A stretch of DNA of 64,000 bases from Candidatus Paraburkholderia kirkii (GTDB lineage Bacteria; Pseudomonadota; Gammaproteobacteria; Burkholderiales; Burkholderiaceae), in contig LFKV01000039.1 of assembly GCA_001189345.1 (NCBI GenBank), positions 1 through 64,000 on the forward strand, in the 5' to 3' direction. Numbering within the stretch: position 1 is the first letter of the stretch; the number at the start of each line of letters is the position of its first letter. A program made the position numbers and the translations under genes. Shown here piece by piece: positions 58,876-64,000 of this stretch. Below the pieces are notes generated by a model that saw nothing but the letters and a program-made list of their open reading frames with translations, made no database searches and was not told the DNA's origin.

Positions 58876-60141
58876 TTATGCGGCCGCCTGTTGCTTTTCG
58901 AACAGTTCGCGAAACACCGGATAGATGTCCGCGGCCGAATCGACTTTCTTCATGGCCAGCTCGGTCGCGCCCATGGCAAGCTGAGCATACTCCAACCAGA
59001 GATTTTGCTCCTCCGGTGCAACTTGAATATAGGCAAAATACCGGACCCTCGGCAGGATGTATTCCGCCAGAAGCTTGCGGCATTTCGGGGAATCGTCCGT
59101 CCAGTTGTCGCCGTCCGATGCCTGAGCCCCGTAAATGTTCCATTCGGTCGGCGAATAGCGCTCGTCCATGATCTTTTTCATGAGCTCGAGCGCGCTCGAC
59201 ACTACCGTGCCCCCGCTTTCGGTCGAATGGAAGAAGGTGTCCTCGTCCACTTCCTCGGCGCGCGTATGGTGCCGGATGAACACGACCTCGATCTTCTCGT
59301 AGTTCCGCTGCAGGAACAGATACAGCAGGATGAAGAAGCGCTTGGACAGGTCCTTGCGTTGCTCGTCCATCGAGCCGGAGACGTCCATCAGGCAGAACAT
59401 CACCGCCTTGCTCGAAGGCGTGGGCTGCTTCACGCGGTTGATGTAGCGCAGATCGAACGGATCGATGAACGGAATGCGCGTGATCCGGCCCTGCACGATG
59501 ACGATATCCGCTTCCAGCCGCGCGATTTCCTCCGGGTCGCCGTTGTCTTCCTTCAACTGTTCGAGTTGACGCTCCATCTCGCGCAGCTGCGTCGCGAGCG
59601 GCCAGCCGAGCGCGATGCGGCGCCCGAGCGCGGAGCGCAACGATCTCACCACGTCGATGTTGTTCGGCGTGCCTTCCGCCGCCCAGCCCGCGCGCACGTT
59701 CTTCCAGGTCGGCACGGCGAGCAGCTGGGTCTTGACGAGACGCGGCAGCTCGAGATCGTCGAAGAAATACTGCATGAACTCTTCGCGTGACAGTTCGAAG
59801 ACGAAATCGTCCTGGCCTTCGCCCTCGTTGCTGGCGCTCTTGCCGCCGCCGCCCGCCCCGCCCGGCGGACGCGGAATCTTGTCGCCGCGAATGTAATCCG
59901 CGTTGCCCGGATGGACGTACTCGCGCTTGCCGCCCGGTCCGTGACGGAACGAGGGCTCCGAGATGTCCTTCTTCGGGATGGTGATGCTCTGAGTGCTTTG
60001 AATGTCCTTGATGCTGCGATCGCGCACCGCGTCGGAAACGGCGCGGCGAATGTAACTCTTGACGCGGCGCAGGAAGCGTTCGCGATTGGCGATGCTCTTG
60101 TTCTTGCCGGCTAACCTGCGGTCGATGATTTGGTGCAGCAC
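58876..60141 (-). CDS. yeaH: DUF444 (YeaH) von Willebrand A-like protein
   Basis: The complete 421-residue protein starts RRLAGKNKSIANRERFLRR. A low-complexity Gly/Pro-rich stretch (PRPPGGAGGGGKSASN) precedes REEFMQYFFDDLELPRLVK, and the VWA domain with MIDAS motif DVSGSM is in SKAVMFCLMDVSGSMDEQRK. FFHSTESGGTVVSSALELM follows. The start is GTG 60141 (M-L-H-Q), with GGGAG upstream. In enteric bacteria the orthologue acts with the kinase YeaG in nitrogen-starvation and stress responses. The frame is undamaged. Confidence 0.94.
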   Translation of the reverse strand: MLHQIIDRRLAGKNKSIANRERFLRRVKSYIRRAVSDAVRDRSIKDIQSTQSITIPKKDISEPSFRHGPGGKREYVHPGNADYIRGDKIPRPPGGAGGGGKSASNEGEGQDDFVFELSREEFMQYFFDDLELPRLVKTQLLAVPTWKNVRAGWAAEGTPNNIDVVRSLRSALGRRIALGWPLATQLREMERQLEQLKEDNGDPEEIARLEADIVIVQGRITRIPFIDPFDLRYINRVKQPTPSSKAVMFCLMDVSGSMDEQRKDLSKRFFILLYLFLQRNYEKIEVVFIRHHTRAEEVDEDTFFHSTESGGTVVSSALELMKKIMDERYSPTEWNIYGAQASDGDNWTDDSPKCRKLLAEYILPRVRYFAYIQVAPEEQNLWLEYAQLAMGATELAMKKVDSAADIYPVFRELFEKQQAAA

Positions 60142-60380
60142 ATCCAGTCTCCCGCGTTATTGGCGAGGTGCGAGGCGCTGCGCGAACCTTGAATCTATCG
60201 CAGCGTCTCTGTCTCGCAAATTGTCCGCTGTGCCGCCCGGACGCAATTCGCGCGCCTGAACGACCAGCGGCATCCCAACTCCCGCGCTGCGCGGGACCGG
60301 AGCCCGGCGCCTGCGCGCCCGCTCCGGCCAACGGGTTTCACGATTGCAATGAAGCCAAGCGCTCTCCCTTGCACATTACA

Positions 60381-62303
60381 TCACGACGACTTGCGCACGC
60401 GCAGATACCAGTCACACAGGAGGCGCACCTGCTTCGGCGTGTAGCCCTTCGCGACCATGCGGTTGACGAAGTCCTCGTGCTTGCGTTGCTCTTCCGCCGA
60501 CCCCTTCGCGTTGAACGAAATCACCGGCAGAAGTTCTTCCGTGTTGGAGAACATCTTCTTTTCGATCACCACGCGCAGCTTCTCATAGCTGATCCACGCG
60601 GGGTTCTTGCCGCCGTTGGCCGCACGCGCGCGCAACACGAAGTTCACGATCTCGTTGCGGAAGTCCTTCGGGTTGCTGATGCCCGCGGGCTTCTCGATCT
60701 TCTCCAGCTCGGCGTTCAAGGTCGCGCGGTCGAAGCTCTCGCCGGTGTCGTGATCGCGGAACTCCTGATCCTGAATCCAGAAGTCCGCGTACGTCACGTA
60801 GCGGTCGAAGATGTTCTGTCCATACTCCGAATACGACTCGAGGTAAGCAGTCTGAATCTCCTTCCCGATGAACTCGGCGTAGCGCGAAGCCAGCACGTCC
60901 TTGATGAACGACAGATACTTCTGCTCCGTTTCCGGCGGAAACTGCTCGCGCTCGATCTGCTGTTCGAGCATGTACATCAGGTGCACGGGGTTGGCGGCCA
61001 CTTCGGTCGAGTCGAAGTTGAAGACGCGCGACAGGATCTTAAACACGAAACGCGTGGAGACACCCGTCATGCCTTCGTCGACCCCGGCGTAGTCGCGATA
61101 CTCCTGATACGACTTCGCCTTCGGGTCGGTGTCCTTCAGGTTCTCGCCGTCGTAGACCTGCATCTTCGAGAAGAGGCTCGAGTTCTCGGGCTCGTGCAGA
61201 CGCGTGAGCACGGCCATCTGCGCCATCATCTTGAGCGTGCCCGGCGCGCACACCGCTTCCGCCAGGGACGAGTTGCGCAGAAGCTTCTCGTAGATCTTGA
61301 CCTCTTCGCTGTAGCGCAGGCAGTACGGCACCTTCACGACGAAGATCCGGTCGAGCAATGCCTCGTTGTTCTTGTTGTTGCGGAAGGCCTTCCACTCCGA
61401 CTCGTTCGAGTGCGCGAGGATGATGCCGTCGAACGGAATCGCGCCGAAGCCTTCCGTGCCCTTAAAGTTGCCTTCCTGAGTTGCGGTGAGCAGCGGGTGC
61501 AGCACCTTGATCGGTGCCTTGAACATTTCGACGAATTCCAGCAAGCCCTGATTGGCGAGGCACAGGCCGCCGGAGTAGCTGTATGCGTCCGCGTCGTCCT
61601 GCGAGTAGGTTTCGAGCTTGCGGATATCCACCTTGCCGACGAGCGACGAGATGTCCTGGTTGTTCTCGTCGCCAGGCTCGGTCTTGGCGATGCCGATCTG
61701 ACGAAGGATGGAAGGATAGCGGCGCACCACGCGGAACTTGCGGATGTCGCCGTTGTACTCGTGCAGGCGCTTGACCGCCCACGGAGAAAGAATGCTCTTC
61801 AGGTAGCGACGTGGAATGCCGTACTGCTCTTCGAGCACCGGGCCGTCCTCGTCGTAGTCGAAGAGCCCGAGCGGCGATTCGTTGACCGGCGAGCCCTTCA
61901 GCGAGTAGAACGACACGCGCTCCATGAGCTGCTTCAGTCGTTCGGCGATTGACGACTTGCCGCCGCCCACCGGACCCAGCAGATACAGGATCTGCTTCTT
62001 CTCCTCCAGACCCTGTGCCGCGTGCCGGAAATACGACACGACGTTTTCGATCACTTCCTCCATTCCGTAGAACTCGCGGAACGCAGGATACACCTTGATG
62101 ATCTTGTTTGCAAACACACGCGATAGACGCGGGTCGAGGCGAGTGTCAACCATCTCCGGTTCCCCGATGGCCGTCAACATGCGTTCGCCCGCTGTTGCAT
62201 ATGTGGCAGGATCTTCTTTGCAGAGCGCAAGATATTCTTCGAGCGAGAATTCCTCCTCGCGGGTTTTTTCGAAGCGGGTCGCGAAACTGCTGTAGATATC
62301 CAT
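60381..62303 (-). CDS. prkA: Serine protein kinase PrkA (YeaG)
   Basis: The complete 640-residue protein has an AAA-type ATPase domain with Walker A LLGPVGGGKSSIAERL, then the segment around YSYSGGLCLANQGLLEFVEM and FDGIILAHSNESEWKAFRNN. The C-terminal PrkA kinase domain contains DVLASRYAEFIGKEIQTAYL and ends LLCDWYLRVRKSS. It phosphorylates proteins on Ser/Thr under starvation and stress. The start at ATG 62303 has a consensus AGGAGG 6 bases upstream. It heads the operon prkA-yeaH-spoVR; 239 bases separate it from yeaH, with a CCCGCG-CTG-CGCGGG hairpin near 60282 that could tune expression downstream. Confidence 0.96.
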   Translation of the reverse strand: MDIYSSFATRFEKTREEEFSLEEYLALCKEDPATYATAGERMLTAIGEPEMVDTRLDPRLSRVFANKIIKVYPAFREFYGMEEVIENVVSYFRHAAQGLEEKKQILYLLGPVGGGKSSIAERLKQLMERVSFYSLKGSPVNESPLGLFDYDEDGPVLEEQYGIPRRYLKSILSPWAVKRLHEYNGDIRKFRVVRRYPSILRQIGIAKTEPGDENNQDISSLVGKVDIRKLETYSQDDADAYSYSGGLCLANQGLLEFVEMFKAPIKVLHPLLTATQEGNFKGTEGFGAIPFDGIILAHSNESEWKAFRNNKNNEALLDRIFVVKVPYCLRYSEEVKIYEKLLRNSSLAEAVCAPGTLKMMAQMAVLTRLHEPENSSLFSKMQVYDGENLKDTDPKAKSYQEYRDYAGVDEGMTGVSTRFVFKILSRVFNFDSTEVAANPVHLMYMLEQQIEREQFPPETEQKYLSFIKDVLASRYAEFIGKEIQTAYLESYSEYGQNIFDRYVTYADFWIQDQEFRDHDTGESFDRATLNAELEKIEKPAGISNPKDFRNEIVNFVLRARAANGGKNPAWISYEKLRVVIEKKMFSNTEELLPVISFNAKGSAEEQRKHEDFVNRMVAKGYTPKQVRLLCDWYLRVRKSS

Positions 62304-62711
62304 GCTACCTCCTCGCCGAAGTCAGAAAGCTATGTCGTGCGCAACGCGCGTAATCGAAACGACCTCGCCTGAAATCATCCTAAACCCTTTCGAATTTTTT
62401 TTCACGCACTTGCGTTGCTCATTTGCTTCGAAGAATTCCTAGCTTGGTGAGCTATTTTCGTTCACCTACAATCCTCATCCCGATGTCGATATCGTCCCTG
62501 CCTGTTCGCTTCCCCGTGCTTTCAGTACTTATCCGCAGCGCCTATCCGCCATCGCAAAGCGGTTTTCGCGCGTGCGCTCCAGGGCCTGCCGGCTGGCAGT
62601 CGAAGCCTCGCCCTGCTGCTCGCATCCCGATGTGACATACGTGTGCGCGGCGTCACCGGATGCGGTAGATTCAGCGCGCGACGTCGTCAATAACCGTTCC
62701 CGACGCATGGT
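62304..62711. other. Upstream region of prkA and flank of IS3 copy 2
   Basis: The first 150 bases are AT-rich (a TTTCGAATTTTTTTT tract near 62390) and should hold the prkA promoter, but I cannot assign a sigma class. From 62460 on, a GC-rich stretch carries a short plus-strand frame (MSISSLPVRFPVLSV) with no family resemblance, perhaps debris of a gene cut by the IS3 element. No other gene is seen. Confidence 0.5.
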
Positions 62712-63604
62712 GTGGACTTGCTCCCGCATAACCGGACAGCCGGTCCCGCTTAGGTTGGAGGATTTGCTTGCCGATGAAACTCGCGCGGCGAGCGGTATTT
62801 AAGGGCGCTATGCGGGTGTGACTCGTTATCGTGGTCGAACGCGATGGCCAGATTTTGCAGCGCCGTCCTGGCGTCGGGTTTCGGCATCCACGAAACGTAA
62901 TCACGCTTTATCGTTTCGTAATCACGCTTTATCGTTTTAACGAAGCTCTCGGCCATCCCGTTGCTTTGCGGACTTCTGACGGGTGTCGTTACTGGCTTCA
63001 GTCCGATTTTTCGAGAGAACTTCAATGTGTCATCGGCAATGTAGCAGGAACCATCGTCGCTTAACCACTCGACTTCCCTGTCGGCCTTCAACGCGCCGGT
63101 GAAGCGGTTCTCGACGGCTTGAAGCATGACGTCACGCACCATATCGCCAGTGTAACCGCCTGTGCTCGCGGCCCAACTCATGGCTTCGCGGTCGCAACAG
63201 TCGAGTGCGAAGACGACACGCAATGGGACACCGGCATCGCAGCGGAATTCGAAGCCATCCGAGCACCAGCGCATGTTGCTGCTATCCACCGCGACCTTGC
63301 CGTCATGCCGACGCGTAGACGAGGCGTGCCGAGGGCGATGTTCAAGCAGCAGGCCGTGGCGACGCATCACGCTCAGATGCCGGCACCACGTGCTCGCCGG
63401 CAGACCGCCGATAGGCTCCTGTCCTGATAGAGCTTGCGCCAGCCGAAGACTTGGTTGGCATTCACTTGATGTCGGCGAGCGACGCCAGAGACCGTTGCAC
63501 CGGGCTCGAAAGTCTCGCGAACTATCGCTAGTTTCTCTTCAATTGAACGCCGGCGGCGCTGCTCCGGCTGGGTCAGAACTTCTAGAGGTTCCACGTTGTG
63601 ACTA
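62712..63604 (-). mobile_element. IS3-family (IS2 group) remnant, second copy, internally deleted
   Basis: Minus-strand copy of the element at 1546-2333, sharing its outer end (GTGGACTTGCTCC on the plus strand at 62712) and the same IS630 insertion point at the other end. Here orfA survives, but the end of orfA and the start of orfB are fused by a deletion near 63375. Confidence 0.83.
62750..63374 (-). pseudogene. IS2-group transposase OrfB, N-terminus deleted
   Basis: The frame begins [17 protein letters not shown] and contains all three acidic positions: Asp in RWCSDGFEF, Asp in WLSDDGSCY and Glu in QSNGMAESF. It also has the [11 protein letters not shown] duplication shared with the copy at 1532. 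The N-terminal about 85 residues of OrfB (GYRGAWALL region) are missing, so it is inactive. Confidence 0.82.
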
Positions 63605-63618
63605 TTCCATTGCGTCAT
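63373..63618 (-). pseudogene. IS2-group OrfA (helix-turn-helix subunit), altered start and truncated end
   Basis: The 81-codon frame reads [40 protein letters not shown] and RGAGI, then stops at the deletion scar. Its ATG (MTQWNSHN) comes from the end of the adjacent IS630 element, so the natural start of orfA was removed by that insertion. OrfA normally has about 100-120 residues and a C-terminal leucine zipper, which is missing. Confidence 0.78.
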
Positions 63619-64000
63619 TGAATTGGCACTGGTCGAATCCGGCGCGAAGGATCGTCATATTTCCACTTGATCGGTTTCGGGTTCTTGTTGTGTTCGCGGA
63701 TGTATCGGCATCAGTTTGCGATCCCAATCCTTCACCGAAGTGAAGATGCCGCGAGCGATCACTTCACGCTGAATGCGCGAGAACCAGTTCTCCACCTGGT
63801 TGAGCCACGACGAGTAGGTCGGCGTGAAGTGCAGGTGCACGTTGCGCTGCGCATCAAGGAAGTCGGCAACCCGCTGCGTCTTATGGCTGCTGACGTTGTC
63901 GCAGATCGCGTGGATTTCCCGGCGTTTGGGCTGGCTGGCGACGACGTCGGTCAGGAAGGCCACGAACTGCTCGCTGGTGTGGCGCGCCACCGTCTTGCCC
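63605..64000 (-). mobile_element. IS630-family insertion sequence, copy 3 (runs off the window)
   Basis: Right end of the same 1114-bp element, on the minus strand, after TA at 63603-63604. About 396 bases are inside the window. It abuts the IS3 remnant at exactly the same base as copy 1 does. Confidence 0.9.
63655..64000 (-). CDS. IS630-family DDE transposase, copy 3, C-terminal part
   Basis: Contains RHTSEQFVAFLTDVVASQPK, the Asp of AICDNVSSHK and the Glu of NQVENWFSRIQ, with the same shifted tail after KLMP as the other two copies. The N-terminal two thirds lie beyond the window edge. Confidence 0.88.
   Translation of the reverse strand, partial: GKTVARHTSEQFVAFLTDVVASQPKRREIHAICDNVSSHKTQRVADFLDAQRNVHLHFTPTYSSWLNQVENWFSRIQREVIARGIFTSVKDWDRKLMPIHPRTQQEPETDQVEI

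Noticed and set aside
57320-58924. 534-codon plus-strand frame opposite spoVR
   Set aside because: Codon-bias shadow of spoVR; no start context and no recognisable domain.
57215-60331. Single 1038-codon frame covering spoVR and yeaH
   Set aside because: The yeaH part is in the wrong frame there. SpoVR homology begins at ATG 58738, and yeaH is read in its own frame from 60141.
60168-61952. 594-codon plus-strand frame opposite prkA
   Set aside because: Low-complexity Leu/Arg/Val shadow of the PrkA gene.
62423-62635. 70-codon plus-strand frame upstream of prkA
   Set aside because: No family resemblance, poor start context, and it runs into IS3 flank debris.

Overview
The window is 64 kb of high-GC DNA that reads as Burkholderia sensu lato (Caballeronia or Paraburkholderia like). 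The support is family resemblance of the proteins (TctDE-type two-component system, DUF3717, DUF748, the ltn/otn tetronate cluster, DedA-rhodanese, ECF42-type sigma factor) and a TTTCTTTG-type dispersed repeat. Its main character is decay. About 35 genes are broken by one- or two-base indels (often in CG dinucleotide runs), short tandem duplications, nonsense changes, in-frame gene fusions left by deletions, an inversion and IS insertions. Several long genes are completely open, including a 6.2 kb block at 56.1-62.3 kb. Damage is therefore uneven and favours catabolic, transport and regulatory genes, which looks more like relaxed selection in a host-restricted lineage (for example the leaf-nodule Burkholderia symbionts, an inference) than uniform sequencing error.

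Layout. 1-2333: IS66 fragment, IS630 copy 1 and a deleted IS3 (IS2-group) element. 2334-4357: remains of a carnitine operon (BKACE, carnitine dehydrogenase, thioesterase). 4358-6645: dead copA behind an intact-looking CueR-type promoter. 7.0-12.9 kb: DUF1254, DUF748 and DUF29 pseudogenes. 12.9-16.0 kb: DHA2 drug exporter and amino-acid ABC remnants. 16.3-18.1 kb: MarR-SDR unit with paired operators, and a YCII gene. 18.3-24.4 kb: a LacI-controlled sugar ABC transporter and oxidoreductase operon, all broken. 24.4-25.8 kb: intact gnd. 26.1-27.0 kb: IS5-family element. 27.0-29.7 kb: GIY-YIG-like protein, a PanE-like reductase, and three tandem copies of a small domain I do not recognise. 30.2-36.0 kb: threonate/erythronate (ltn/otn/den) operon, partly intact. 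36.2-38.9 kb: DedA-rhodanese and a cNMP/FAD oxidoreductase. 38.9-39.5 kb: palindromic IS66 remnant. 39.6-43.5 kb: SET-domain protein, TctDE-like two-component system, DUF3717 and Lrp. 43.5-46.8 kb: CYTH, LysR, mmsA and GMC pseudogenes. 46.9-48.0 kb: IS630 copy 2. 48.0-52.5 kb: a polyamine/opine-type ABC transporter and oxidase operon whose 3.5 kb core has been inverted between two GATC sites. 52.6-54.7 kb: ECF42-type sigma, VOC and YCII genes. 54.7-55.8 kb: aldo/keto reductase and RarD remnants. 56.1-62.3 kb: AI-2E-type transporter and the intact spoVR-yeaH-prkA block. 62.7-64.0 kb: a second IS3+IS630 pair, inverted relative to the first.

What still looks functional: 6-phosphogluconate dehydrogenase (with a suspicious G10S change), the PrkA/YeaH/SpoVR stress module, the TctDE-like pair (with a changed phosphatase-motif residue), Lrp, the SET protein, OtnC/OtnI, a ferredoxin-like subunit, a VOC protein and the IS transposases. 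No tRNA, rRNA or CRISPR array was seen.
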